64,000 nucleotides of DNA from Pseudomonas knackmussii B13 (GCF_000689415.1 NZ_HG322950.1:2239501-2303500), one strand, 5' to 3'; shown: positions 8,579 to 17,088, counted from the stretch's first letter. A program made the numbers and translations. Notes: generated by a model from the letters alone, not told the origin.

Positions 8579-9450
8579 GGGCTTACCTCGCTAGCAGAAG
8601 GGAATGAATCACGCGGCGGTCGCGCGGCGATCAGCGCGGCGGCCAGCACCAGGGCGCCGCCGAGCCATTCGCCGACACCGAGCTCGCGCTCTCCGAAGGC
8701 AGCGGCGGTGAGCACCGAGACCAGCAGCTCGACCACCACCAGCACCGCCGCGCGGCTCGCCTCTACATGGCTGAAGCCGTACTGCGCGGCGCCCATGGCG
8801 GCGAGCCAGAACAGCCCGAAGATGGCGATCTGCAGCCAGGTTCCGGCGTCAGCAGAGGGCAGGGCGGTGCTATCGAGCAGGCAGAAGAGGGCGGCGCAGG
8901 CGGCGCTGCCAATGAATGCGGCCATCGCCTTGCTCGCCAGCGGGACCTGCTCGGCGGCGCGGGTGGCCAGGTTGTTCAGGGCGAAGGCAAAGCCGGCGGA
9001 GAGTGCCAGCCAGTCGCTGGCGGTCAGCGCGGCGAAGGTGTTGCGGTTCACGCCCAGGGTCAGGGCAATGCCGACCAGGGCGAGCAGCAGGGCGCCGATG
9101 CGCACGGCATCCAGGCGTTCGCCGAGCAGCAACCAGCCACCCAGCAGGCCCCAGGCCGGAGCCAGGTAGAACAGCAGCATGCTGCGCACCACGTCGCCTT
9201 CGGACAGCGCGCCGACCAGCCCGGCGGTGGCCCAGCCGCCGCAGAGCACGATGCCGAGCAAGGCGCCGCGTTGCGGCCACCATGCACGGCGCTGGCGGTA
9301 GAGCACCGCGAGCGTCGGCACGCTCAGCAGGCCAAAGGTGTAGAGCACCATGGGCATGCCGGCCAGGCCCAGCCCGGCGAAGTGCGCCAGCGGCATCCAG
9401 CCCAGCCCCCAGAGGGCGGCGCCGAGCAGCAGCACGACTTCGGCGCGCAT
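8575..9450 (-). CDS. EamA-family (drug/metabolite) transporter
   Basis: A 291-residue inner-membrane protein with about ten hydrophobic segments arranged as two five-helix repeats, the standard EamA layout of the DMT superfamily. It starts 1 bp after the upstream dehydrogenase and overlaps creatininase by GTGA. The guanidine exporters Gdx/SugE, often under guanidine riboswitches, are small members of the same superfamily. Export of guanidine or of a toxic intermediate is therefore a reasonable guess but is not shown. No substrate motif can be read. Confidence 0.88.
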   Translation of the reverse strand: MRAEVVLLLGAALWGLGWMPLAHFAGLGLAGMPMVLYTFGLLSVPTLAVLYRQRRAWWPQRGALLGIVLCGGWATAGLVGALSEGDVVRSMLLFYLAPAWGLLGGWLLLGERLDAVRIGALLLALVGIALTLGVNRNTFAALTASDWLALSAGFAFALNNLATRAAEQVPLASKAMAAFIGSAACAALFCLLDSTALPSADAGTWLQIAIFGLFWLAAMGAAQYGFSHVEASRAAVLVVVELLVSVLTAAAFGERELGVGEWLGGALVLAAALIAARPPRDSFPSASEVSP

Positions 9451-9451
9451 C

Positions 9452-10204
9452 TCAGGCCCCCATCCAGGCGCCGCCGTTGGCGCCGAGCATCTGCCCGTGG
9501 AAGAAGCTCGCGCCGGGCGAAACGAGGAACAGCACCGCGGCGGCGATCTCCTCGGGACGGCCGAGGCGCCCGGCGGGAATCGCCACCTCGCGGGCGATCA
9601 TCTCCGCGCTCATGTGCTCCAGCGAGACCATGGGCGTGTCCACCGGCCCCGGCGCCACGCCGTTGATGCGGATGTGCGGGGCGAATTCGCGGGCCAGCGA
9701 CTTGGTAAGCCCGATCACCCCGGCCTTCGCCGCGCTGTACGCGGCATAACCCTCGCGGCCGAGCTGGCCGAGTTCCGAGGCGATGTTGACGATGCAACCG
9801 TCGCCGCGCCCCTGCATGTGCTCCAGCGCATGGCGGCAGCAGCGGTACACGGCATGCAGGTCGACGCCGAGCAGGCGCGCCCAGTCGTCCTCGTCGGTAT
9901 CGAGGAAGGGCTTCTCGAGGATGATCCCGGCGTTGTTCACCAGGATGTGCAGCGGGCCTTCGCCCAGCACCCGCTCGAACATGGCGGCGACCTGCGTTGG
10001 CGACGACACGTCGGCCTGCACCGCGCGGGCCTGGCCGCCGCTCGCGGCGATGCGCGCGACCAGCGCGGTGGCGGCCTCGGGCTGGTCGAGGTGGTTGATC
10101 CAGACCTTCGCCCCGGCCTCGGCCAGCGCCAGCACGGTGGCGCGGCCAATGCCTTGCGTGGCGCCGGTGACCAGCGCGACCTGGCCTTCGAGTAGCGGAC
10201 TCAA
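9452..10204 (-). CDS. Short-chain dehydrogenase/reductase
   Basis: A 250-residue NAD(P)-dependent oxidoreductase with TGATQGIG, the NNAG motif and the Ser-Tyr-Lys catalytic set (IASELG...YAAYSAAK). The start is a TTG at 10204, which overlaps the TGA of the preceding gene and has a GAGGTG site about 8 nt upstream; the frame also gives the normal family length from there. It probably oxidises or reduces an alcohol/carbonyl made by the neighbouring membrane oxygenase (inference from operon order). It resembles 3-ketoacyl-ACP-reductase-type SDRs, so annotation as FabG-like is possible. Confidence 0.88.
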   Translation of the reverse strand: MSPLLEGQVALVTGATQGIGRATVLALAEAGAKVWINHLDQPEAATALVARIAASGGQARAVQADVSSPTQVAAMFERVLGEGPLHILVNNAGIILEKPFLDTDEDDWARLLGVDLHAVYRCCRHALEHMQGRGDGCIVNIASELGQLGREGYAAYSAAKAGVIGLTKSLAREFAPHIRINGVAPGPVDTPMVSLEHMSAEMIAREVAIPAGRLGRPEEIAAAVLFLVSPGASFFHGQMLGANGGAWMGA

Positions 10205-10974
10205 TGCATCACCTCGCCATGGCTGACCGACAGCGCCTGGCCGGTGAGGGCCGCGGCCAGGGGGCTGCCGAGGAACAGGAAGGTCCCGGCGAGGTCCGCC
10301 GGGGTGAGCAGTTCGGGCACGGCCTGCGCAGAGAGGATCTGCGCCAGTTCGTCGCGTACGCTGCGGCCGCTGGCGGTCGCCATCACCGCCAGCGAATGCA
10401 TGGCGGTATCGGTGCCGACCCAGCCGGGGCACACGGCATTGACGCGGATGCGTCGTGGGCCGAGTTCCCAGGCCAGCGAGCGGGTCAGGCCGATCACCGC
10501 GTGCTTGCTGGCCACGTAGGCGGAGAAGCCGGGCACGCCCTTCAGGCCCCAGATCGAGGCCTGGTTGATCACGCAGCTGCCGGCACCGAGGCTCGGCAGC
10601 AGGGCGCGGGTCAGGCGCAGCATCGAGGCGACGTTGTTGTCCAGCAGCGCCTGCCAGCGTGCGTCCGCTTCGGGCGAGGCGTCCTCCAGCGGCGTGACGT
10701 ATTCCATGCCGGCGTTGTTGATCAGCACATGCAGCGGTCGCTCGCCGCGTTGCCGGGCGTAGGCGCCGACGGCGGCGCTGTCGCCGAGGTCGACACTCGC
10801 GCCCTCGATGTCGGCCAGCGGACGCAACTCCTCGACCACCGTCCGCAGCGCTTCGTCATTGCGGTCGAGCAGCTCCAGCGTCGCGCCCCGCTCGGCGAAG
10901 GCACGCGCCAGACCGCGACCGATGCCGCTGGCGGCACCGCTGATGAGCACGCGTTTGCCCCGGTAGTCGATCAT
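10201..10974 (-). CDS. Short-chain dehydrogenase/reductase
   Basis: A 257-residue SDR with SGAASGIG, NNAG and the catalytic NQASIWG...YVASKH residues. It lies 2 bp after the membrane desaturase/hydroxylase gene and overlaps the second SDR by TTGA. Two different SDRs directly behind a membrane di-iron enzyme suggest successive handling of a hydroxylated product, for example alcohol to carbonyl. It is not a recent duplicate of its neighbour: outside the shared motifs the two sequences differ widely. The cofactor preference cannot be stated safely. Confidence 0.88.
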   Translation of the reverse strand: MIDYRGKRVLISGAASGIGRGLARAFAERGATLELLDRNDEALRTVVEELRPLADIEGASVDLGDSAAVGAYARQRGERPLHVLINNAGMEYVTPLEDASPEADARWQALLDNNVASMLRLTRALLPSLGAGSCVINQASIWGLKGVPGFSAYVASKHAVIGLTRSLAWELGPRRIRVNAVCPGWVGTDTAMHSLAVMATASGRSVRDELAQILSAQAVPELLTPADLAGTFLFLGSPLAAALTGQALSVSHGEVMH

Positions 10975-10976
10975 GC

Positions 10977-11999
10977 TCACACCGCCGTCAGGAAGGACAC
11001 GCCAACTGCGCCGTAGAAACCGTCGGCACGCCGTTCGCCACTGGACTCGACCACCCCGTAGTCGTCGTCGAGCACGCGGCGCAGGCGGTGCTGGTGGAAG
11101 CTCTTGAACAGCAGGTGCATCGGCAGCACCTGGGCGTAGCCGTCGCCATACAGCTCGTGGTGCAGCTTGCGCAGGCGATACCAGGGCGCCACCGGCTTCT
11201 CGTGGTGCGCGTTGTGGTAGGCGAAGTTGAGCAGCAGCAGGTCGAGCACCGGCCAGCGCACCGAGACCACGTTGGTGTAGGTGTTCATCTGCTCGTAGGC
11301 GCGGTCGCGCTGCTTGTCCTCGGGAATGCGCGCGTCGTCTTCCAGCACGGCGAAGGCGTCGTAGGTGTGCTGGTAGGCATCGGTGAAGCGCAGCACGACG
11401 ATCATCAGCGACCAGGCGACGAAGTAGAGCAGCAGCGCCTTGATCGATACCGCGGCGACGACGCCGAAGATCGCCCCGCGCACCAGCAGGGTGAGCAGCA
11501 CGCGGCGGCGGTTGGCGCGGTGCTTGTCGCTGCTGCTGATGAAGGGCAGGAGGATCACGTAGTAATGCATGATCAGCTCGACCGCCGGGATGTACGCCCA
11601 CTCGGCGGCCAGCACCAGCTTGCGCAGCCAGCCGGGGCAGCGCTTGAGGAAAACCTTGGTGTCGAAGGTGATGACGTCGGCGCGGTCGACGTGGTGGCGC
11701 ATGTGCTTGCGCCGCAGGTCCTGGAACGTGGCGTAGCAGCTGCCGCAAATCCAGCTGCACAGTTCGCCCGCACGGTTGTTGTTCTTCGGCTCGGCGAAGA
11801 TGGTGCCGTGGGCGAATTCGTGGATCAGGTAGGCCGCGACAATCATCGCGTGCGCCAGCAGCAGCGTGCCGAGCAGGTTCAGCGCCCAGTGCCAGGCGAA
11901 CAGCAGGGCGAAGCCGGCGAAATAGCCGCCGAAGGCATAGGCCAGCGCCAGGCTGTTGGGCAGGCGGCCGTCGGCGTAGCGGTATAGGGATGCGGACAT
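10977..11999 (-). CDS. Membrane di-iron fatty-acid-desaturase-family oxygenase
   Basis: A 340-residue integral membrane protein of the FA_desaturase family. The histidine boxes are complete: H60-EFA-H64, H99-MR-H102-H103 and H262-NA-H265-H266, plus an extra His211, as in alkane-hydroxylase-like members. Hydrophobic spans lie near residues 19-60 and 140-200. These enzymes use O2 to desaturate or hydroxylate an alkyl group. The ATG at 11999 has GGAGG 5 nt upstream and is preferred over the in-frame ATG at 12050. Its place second in a guanidine-riboswitch operon suggests oxidation of an N-alkyl group; that is a hypothesis. Confidence 0.87.
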   Translation of the reverse strand: MSASLYRYADGRLPNSLALAYAFGGYFAGFALLFAWHWALNLLGTLLLAHAMIVAAYLIHEFAHGTIFAEPKNNNRAGELCSWICGSCYATFQDLRRKHMRHHVDRADVITFDTKVFLKRCPGWLRKLVLAAEWAYIPAVELIMHYYVILLPFISSSDKHRANRRRVLLTLLVRGAIFGVVAAVSIKALLLYFVAWSLMIVVLRFTDAYQHTYDAFAVLEDDARIPEDKQRDRAYEQMNTYTNVVSVRWPVLDLLLLNFAYHNAHHEKPVAPWYRLRKLHHELYGDGYAQVLPMHLLFKSFHQHRLRRVLDDDYGVVESSGERRADGFYGAVGVSFLTAV

Positions 12000-12046
12000 G
12001 GAATCCTCCGGGCGCGCCCCGCCGTCCCGGGCGGGGCTCGGGTAGG

Positions 12047-13054
12047 TCACTTGGCCATGGCTTGCACGAAGCTGGCGTCGAAGGTCTGGGCGAAGTCGGG
12101 GATCGCCGCGATCTGCCCGTTGTCCTTGAGCAGCTGGGCGATCACCGCGCCGCTGCCGAAGAACGAGCTGGTGGCGTCGGACTTCTCGAAGTTCTTGCCC
12201 ATCTCGGCCAGCGGGATGTTGTACACGCCGCTCATCTGCGCCTTGGCCTCGGCGGCGCTGACGCCGAGCACCTTGCCGATGATCTCGGCGGATTCGTCCG
12301 GATGGCTCTGCATGTAGGCCAGGCCGTCGACGTAGCCCTGGATCATCGCCTTGATCGCCGCCTGGCGCTTGGCGATGGTCTTGGCGTCGAACACCAGCAC
12401 GTCGGTGATCAGGCCGGGCGCCTGCTTGGAGGAGTAGACGACGTGGAACTTGCTGCCGGGCATGCCGAGGATCTGCGACACGTTCGGCTCGTAGGTCACG
12501 CCGATCGGCAGGCTGCCCGAGGCCATGGCGCCGGGAATGGCTTCCGGGGTCATGTTCAGCGGGTCGATGTCCTTGGCGGTCAGGCCGTTGCTCTTGAGCG
12601 CGTAGGCGAGGAGGAAGTCCGAAGGCGAGAGCGGGTTGAAGCCGATCTTCTTGCCCTTGAACTGGTCGACCGAGGTGATCGACTTGTCCGCGACAATCGC
12701 ATCGCCGCCGTTGGAGAAGTCGATGGGCATCACCACCTTGTAGGCCTGCCCCTTGGCCACGCCGCCGACCACCTGGTCGTAGGTCAGCATGCCGCCGTCC
12801 AGCGCGCCGCCGGCGATGGCGGTGGGAATCAGCGCGGGGTCGTTGAAGAACTGCAGCTGCACACTGAGCCCGTGGGCCTTGTACAGATTGAGCTTGTCGG
12901 CGACGTAGAAGGGCGCGTAACCGGCCCAGACGACGGTGCCGATCTTGAGTTTTTCCGCGGCTTGAACGGTGAACGGCAGGACGACGGCGGCGGTGGCCAG
13001 ACAGGCACCGAGCAGGGTCTTGCGCAGGGAACGCAGGGAAAGCGGCTGGGTCAT
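12047..13054 (-). CDS. Periplasmic substrate-binding protein, nitrate/sulfonate/taurine type
   Basis: A 335-residue protein with a Sec signal peptide cleaved after VQAA near residue 33, then an NMT1/NrtA-like lobe pattern (LKIGTVVWAGYAPFYVADKL, TAIAGGALDGGMLTYDQV). It is the first gene of the operon and would deliver cargo to the permease and ATPase at 5672-3991. AGGAG lies 8 nt before the ATG. A guanidine-I-like RNA lies in its leader about 45-140 bp upstream, which ties the cargo to guanidine compounds. The gap to the next gene is 47 bp, the largest within the operon. Confidence 0.92.
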   Translation of the reverse strand: MTQPLSLRSLRKTLLGACLATAAVVLPFTVQAAEKLKIGTVVWAGYAPFYVADKLNLYKAHGLSVQLQFFNDPALIPTAIAGGALDGGMLTYDQVVGGVAKGQAYKVVMPIDFSNGGDAIVADKSITSVDQFKGKKIGFNPLSPSDFLLAYALKSNGLTAKDIDPLNMTPEAIPGAMASGSLPIGVTYEPNVSQILGMPGSKFHVVYSSKQAPGLITDVLVFDAKTIAKRQAAIKAMIQGYVDGLAYMQSHPDESAEIIGKVLGVSAAEAKAQMSGVYNIPLAEMGKNFEKSDATSSFFGSGAVIAQLLKDNGQIAAIPDFAQTFDASFVQAMAK

Positions 13055-13095
13055 GGCATTGCTCCTACACGTTGGAAATCGGCACGGGATGACGT

Positions 13096-13196
13096 CACGT
13101 CTCCCGGGCTTTTCTCCCGCCGTGTAACCCTGTCCTTAGGGCCGGAAAACTCTCGGACCAGCCATCCACGCAAGGTGGACCGGAACCCTAGTTCGC
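13096..13196 (-). promoter_or_regulatory. ykkC-type RNA, probable guanidine-I riboswitch
   Basis: On the minus strand three conserved blocks appear in the right order: CUAGGGUUCCG (13191-13181), CUGGUCCGAGAG (13161-13150) and ACACGG followed by AAAAGCCCGGGAGA (13125-13100). Between the first two is a small hairpin (UCCAC/GUGGA). These are the blocks I know from the guanidine-I (ykkC subtype 1) aptamer. It lies 42 bp before the substrate-binding-protein gene and would switch on the operon when guanidinium binds. Near-identical ykkC subtypes bind ppGpp, PRPP or nucleotides, so the ligand call is strong but not certain. Confidence 0.88.
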
Positions 13197-13388
13197 CTCT
13201 GGTGCAACTCCAGTGTGCCGAGCTTCGTGAGCGCCGCTGGCCACGCCGGCGGGGACTCATCCCGTTCGCAGGGACAGGAGCAAGTCCGGTGCCAGGTTTC
13301 TCATCGCGGTGATAAGTCGTTGTCGCTCAATGACTTGTCATGACGAAGGGCGGACAGCTGCGCCTGCGCGGTGCATGAACTTTGCACC

Positions 13389-13436
13389 AAGTGCTGGCAG
13401 ACGGGCAGGGGCGGTGCCTTCGGAAGAGGCAGGCGG
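13389..13436 (+). repeat. Direct repeat copy A flanking the vgrG island
   Basis: About 48 bp beginning aagtgctggcag and including ggtgccttcggaag. It is nearly identical, in the same orientation, to the block at 20767-20814. The two copies bracket the VgrG/phospholipase island exactly at its two ends. Confidence 0.75.
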
Positions 13437-13465
13437 CCACCTGCGCGAAGCAGCGGTTGCGAGGC

Positions 13466-13831
13466 TCATTGCCCCTGGCGCAAGCGCTTGAGCTCGGTGG
13501 TCAGCCAGGTGCTGGCCTCCTGTTTACCGCCCGGGCAACTGACCTGGTAAGGCTTGCCGCTCATGCTGCTTTTGCTGGCGGCGCGCTCGATGAAGTCTTC
13601 GGCGCTGTTCACCAGGTCCTTGTTCTCCAGGTAGTCGAGCTTTTGCTGCAGATGAGCGCGGGCCTTGCTGCCCGAATACTCGCTGCCATTGCGGATGAAC
13701 TGGCAATCGCTGTGCTCGACGAAGTTGAGCAGTGCATCGATCTCCGCAGTGGCCTTGGGGCTGGGTGCGGCCTGGAGAGCCAGCGAGGAAAGGCAGAGCA
13801 GCAGGGGGAGTAGGTTACGAATCTGACGCAT
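13466..13831 (-). CDS. DUF5329-like secreted protein
   Basis: A 121-residue protein with a Sec signal peptide (MRQIRNLLPLLLCLSSLALQAA) and a mature part of about 100 residues carrying two Cys that could form a disulfide. It resembles the small periplasmic YfeK/DUF5329 family, whose function is not known to me. The ATG at 13831 is preferred over an in-frame ATG at 13858 because it places the signal peptide at the N-terminus. It lies inside the direct repeats with the type VI genes, separated from the Sel1 lipoprotein by about 100 bp. Confidence 0.8.
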   Translation of the reverse strand: MRQIRNLLPLLLCLSSLALQAAPSPKATAEIDALLNFVEHSDCQFIRNGSEYSGSKARAHLQQKLDYLENKDLVNSAEDFIERAASKSSMSGKPYQVSCPGGKQEASTWLTTELKRLRQGQ

Positions 13832-13933
13832 AACGTGTCCTTCTTGGCAGTGAGGCATGACAAAGGTGCCGGTATTTGCGGGGCAGAGCGCCGAGAGGTG
13901 ATCTAACCATCAAGTGTTGTTGGCGGTGCTGTT

Positions 13934-15223
13934 CTACGCATCGCCGTAAAGTACCCATCTCACGGATTCAGGACCTTTGGTGACCTTGTCCGGCAGGGGC
14001 CACAGGCGGGTGTAGCGACGTTCGATCACCAGAGTGGGCATGCGCTCGCCTTGTTGGAATCGGCGAATGGTGCTGCCTTCGACGGTCGACCAGTAATTGT
14101 CCACGCCGATGATCTGCCAGTAGCCGCTGCGCGGGCAGGCTTCGCCACTGTTGCAAATGGGCTCCGGCGAACGGGCGCGAACGAAGGCGGGCGAACCGGG
14201 CATGGGGCGACCGGTCTTTGGGTCCAGCAGCTTGGCCTTGGCCAGTTCCTGGATCAGCGACTCGCTGGGTTTGGGCGGTTGGATATTGGCCTTGCGCTCT
14301 TCCACCCACTTCAGCTTGCCATCCCACGGCGGCAACTTGGCCGGCGGTAGCGGAACGATTTCGTTGATCTCGGGGACTTTGGGTTGGGCGTAGGAATAGC
14401 CCGAAAGCATGTTGCCGATTTTCTCGTAACGTTCGGTGCGCTCGTGGTCTTCAGGTTGGCCAATGTAATTCAGCTCGTCCGTTGCCTTAGGCCCCCGAAA
14501 ACCATACTCCAAGAAACTTGCAGAAGTTTCATCACCAGCTGCTACGCCTAATTGGAATGCTTCGAGAGCCGTTTGAAAGTGCTTATTTCCTTTTAGATAT
14601 ACGCCGAGATTCAGTGCTGCTTCGCCGTGTCCCTGCTCAGCCGCACACCAATACAACTGAAGCGCGATTTCCGGAGCCATATTGCTCGGCTCCAGTTTGT
14701 CACCAACGTAGTATTGAGCTTCTGCATTACCTTCGTCGGCTGCTTTACGGAAGTAACGCAGGGCCATTTCCGGATCCTTTTGCAATCCGGCTGAGCCTTG
14801 TTGCAGGAAGTAGCCGATGAAGAAGTAACCTCGGGCCACCTTCGCATCGATCAGTCGCTGGCTCATACGTAGGTGCTCGGCGCCTTTAAGCGTGTAGTGC
14901 CCGCGCATCGCACCGTTCTGCAGATTGATATTGGCCTTGTAATGGTCGTTCTCGCTAGCAATTCGGTAGAGCCGCTCAATCTCCGCATACACACTGGGCT
15001 CTTGTTTGAGCAGGTTGTTCTTTTCCAGCCAGCGGGCATATTGGAACAGCACATCGCTGTCCGCCGAAGGGGCGGGGATAGTCTCGTATTTGCAAGTAAA
15101 GGTGAGGTTGGCCTTGGTCTGTGAAAGCCGGTCCACGTGAAAGTCCTTCTTCGGATAGGTAACAGAATTGCTGGCGCTGCAAGCGGCCAATAGCAGACTG
15201 GAAAGCAGCAGGAGGCGGCGCAT
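13934..15223 (-). CDS. Sel1-repeat lipoprotein, probable Tle5 immunity protein
   Basis: A 429-residue lipoprotein (LLLSSLLLAAC lipobox) with Sel1/TPR-like helical repeats around residues 140-230, for example ALRYFRKAADEGNAEAQYYVG, and a C-terminal domain of the DUF6396 type. Its ATG overlaps the phospholipase stop (TGATG), giving tight translational coupling. Immunity proteins for Tle5 phospholipases in Pseudomonas are periplasmic and often Sel1-repeat proteins, so this is the likely antidote to the upstream effector. An in-frame ATG at 15238 is possible but inside the effector gene. Confidence 0.84.
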   Translation of the reverse strand: MRRLLLLSSLLLAACSASNSVTYPKKDFHVDRLSQTKANLTFTCKYETIPAPSADSDVLFQYARWLEKNNLLKQEPSVYAEIERLYRIASENDHYKANINLQNGAMRGHYTLKGAEHLRMSQRLIDAKVARGYFFIGYFLQQGSAGLQKDPEMALRYFRKAADEGNAEAQYYVGDKLEPSNMAPEIALQLYWCAAEQGHGEAALNLGVYLKGNKHFQTALEAFQLGVAAGDETSASFLEYGFRGPKATDELNYIGQPEDHERTERYEKIGNMLSGYSYAQPKVPEINEIVPLPPAKLPPWDGKLKWVEERKANIQPPKPSESLIQELAKAKLLDPKTGRPMPGSPAFVRARSPEPICNSGEACPRSGYWQIIGVDNYWSTVEGSTIRRFQQGERMPTLVIERRYTRLWPLPDKVTKGPESVRWVLYGDA

Positions 15224-17088
15224 CAGTCGAGATTCCACAGGGTTGATTTTCCATAATGGAACTCCACAAGCGAGGCAAAGGGACTATTCCTCTGCTCTTT
15301 GTTGCCTTGGCGCCTTCGGTTTTCCTTGATCATTTTTTTCCAAGCGTCGAATGCATCCTTCGGCTGATCCTGCGCCCCCATCCCCGCCGTATGCAGCTCC
15401 CACAACCGCCGCCTCAGCGCCTGGCTCACGCTCGCCCACTCGTGGGCAATGTTCAGTTCGCTATCCACTTCCATGCTGCGGGTATTGAGGTTGGCCGAGC
15501 CGTGGGTGGTGAAGACGTCGTTGACGATCATCAGCTTGGAGTGGATGTACACCGGCATACACGGCTTGCCCGGCGGTGAGTCGGGGGCCACCAGCGAGCA
15601 GACGTGGACCTTCAGGCCGGGGATGTCCTGCGAGTGGACGGTGCTCTGTTCGATGGCCTTGATCTCCTCGCCATAGCGAGCCTCCCACTCGGCGAGCCGC
15701 CACTTTCCATAGAAGTCCTTGGGACCATCCGGGCGCGGCTTCGGTGGCGCCGCTTGCTTCGCCTCGTCGATGAGCATCTGCTTGGTCACCTCGGGGATGG
15801 TGTCGGCGCGGCCCAGGCATTCGAGCATGCGCTGGGTATTGACTGTGCCCTTGCCCATGCCCTCGTCGGTGTCGTTGGTGACCACGAACAGGTGCACGTT
15901 GCCGTGCTCTTCTGGTTTGCGGCCCATGCGCATCTGCGCGTCGACCGTTTTCTTCAGCGCCTCGGCGAACGGTGGCCAGCGGAAGTACTGGTTCTCGACG
16001 TAGACGAATTGCGTGGTGTTGTTGACGGTCTGCAGGTAGAGCTTCTCGATGTCGCGCACGCCCACCTGCGCCTGGGTGCGCAGCAGTTGCGCCATCAGTG
16101 CGGTGCCGTCGTCCTGGTTGCCGCCGCGGAAGGGGAAGCGCTTGGCCGACTCATGCAGGTCCGAGTGCAGCGCGGGCAGGGTTTCGCCGGTTTCCTTCTG
16201 CCAGGCCTGGGCGAAGTTGCGGTGGAGGTATTCCAGGATCGGCCCGGTGACCCGGCAGGAGATGTCCTGGCGCGGGGTGAAGCCGCGCGGGCCACGGTTG
16301 GGAGCGGGCTTGTCGGTTCTCCCGCGGCGCAGTGCAGTGTGGTTATCGGTGTCCCAGTATTCGTCGAGCATGTTGTGGCCCATGACGAAACCCACCGTAT
16401 CCGCTGGCAACTCGTAGTCGACCAGGACCATCTTCTGGTGGTGGGTGGCGCTGTTGGCCATGGTCCAGATCGAGCTGTCGCTCAACGCCTTGTCCACGCT
16501 GTGCTCGCGCAGGTGGCCCTCGATCCGCTTGCGTTCGTCGCCGTCGAAATCGCGGCCGACGAACAGCGGTCGGTGGGCCGCCGCCAGCCCCGCCGCCTCG
16601 TCGTCGGCGACCGCGTACTCGGAGAACCAGCGGTGGTCGAAGTCGTGTTGCTCGGGCGTGGCGCTCTGCATCGTTGCGTCCCAGAAGTACGGGGCATTAC
16701 CTGGCAGGTTGGCTTCGCCCGCAAGGCCGGCGAAGTTCCAGAACATCCGCCAGCCGAGCACACGCACCTTCACGCCCTGCTTTGCCTTGCGCTCCAGCAG
16801 CTCGCCAATGCACAACTCGCTCAAGGCATCGGGGTCGTCGTGGTAACGGCGGTCGCGAACGAAATACATCGATGGCTGGAAGCCCCAGCAGATGATGTTC
16901 ACCGACTGCTTGGCCTTGGCGATGGCCAGGTGCACGGCGGCGAAGGCTTCCTCGCCATTGACCAGCGGCTTGTAGCGCGCCTGCATCTGCGGGTATTCGC
17001 TGTCGGCCACGAACCAGGGGGCGGTGCAGGTGGCTTCGTTGGTGTGTTGAAGGGCGATGGGGACGACGATGTCGCACAAGTCATTCAT
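15223..17088 (-). CDS. Tle5-like phospholipase D, type VI secretion effector
   Basis: A 621-residue phospholipase D with two HKD half-sites. The first is canonical, H217-QK-x4-D224 (HHQKMVLVD). The second reads IHSKLMIVND, where the position of the usual Asp is Asn with Asp next to it. There is no Sec signal, as expected for cargo carried by VgrG. Tle5/PldA enzymes attack phosphatidylethanolamine in target-cell membranes. The gene overlaps the small membrane-protein gene by 8 bp and the Sel1 lipoprotein by 1 bp. Effector assignment comes from the domain and the VgrG linkage. Confidence 0.9.
   Translation of the reverse strand: MNDLCDIVVPIALQHTNEATCTAPWFVADSEYPQMQARYKPLVNGEEAFAAVHLAIAKAKQSVNIICWGFQPSMYFVRDRRYHDDPDALSELCIGELLERKAKQGVKVRVLGWRMFWNFAGLAGEANLPGNAPYFWDATMQSATPEQHDFDHRWFSEYAVADDEAAGLAAAHRPLFVGRDFDGDERKRIEGHLREHSVDKALSDSSIWTMANSATHHQKMVLVDYELPADTVGFVMGHNMLDEYWDTDNHTALRRGRTDKPAPNRGPRGFTPRQDISCRVTGPILEYLHRNFAQAWQKETGETLPALHSDLHESAKRFPFRGGNQDDGTALMAQLLRTQAQVGVRDIEKLYLQTVNNTTQFVYVENQYFRWPPFAEALKKTVDAQMRMGRKPEEHGNVHLFVVTNDTDEGMGKGTVNTQRMLECLGRADTIPEVTKQMLIDEAKQAAPPKPRPDGPKDFYGKWRLAEWEARYGEEIKAIEQSTVHSQDIPGLKVHVCSLVAPDSPPGKPCMPVYIHSKLMIVNDVFTTHGSANLNTRSMEVDSELNIAHEWASVSQALRRRLWELHTAGMGAQDQPKDAFDAWKKMIKENRRRQGNKEQRNSPFASLVEFHYGKSTLWNLD

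Larger units (their letters stand above)
13055..13465. other. 411-bp intergenic stretch with riboswitch and island repeat
   Basis: The gap holds the leader RNA of the minus-strand operon (13096-13196). Upstream of it, at about 13200-13330, is probable promoter DNA without a convincing -10/-35 pair. A copy of the island-flanking direct repeat lies at 13389-13436. A 60-codon plus-strand frame at 13309-13491 runs through the repeat but has no homology I recognise and is not called. Confidence 0.6.

Noticed and set aside
13309..13491. 60-codon plus-strand frame through the island repeat
   Set aside because: A similar frame through the second repeat arises simply because the repeat is shared; no other support.
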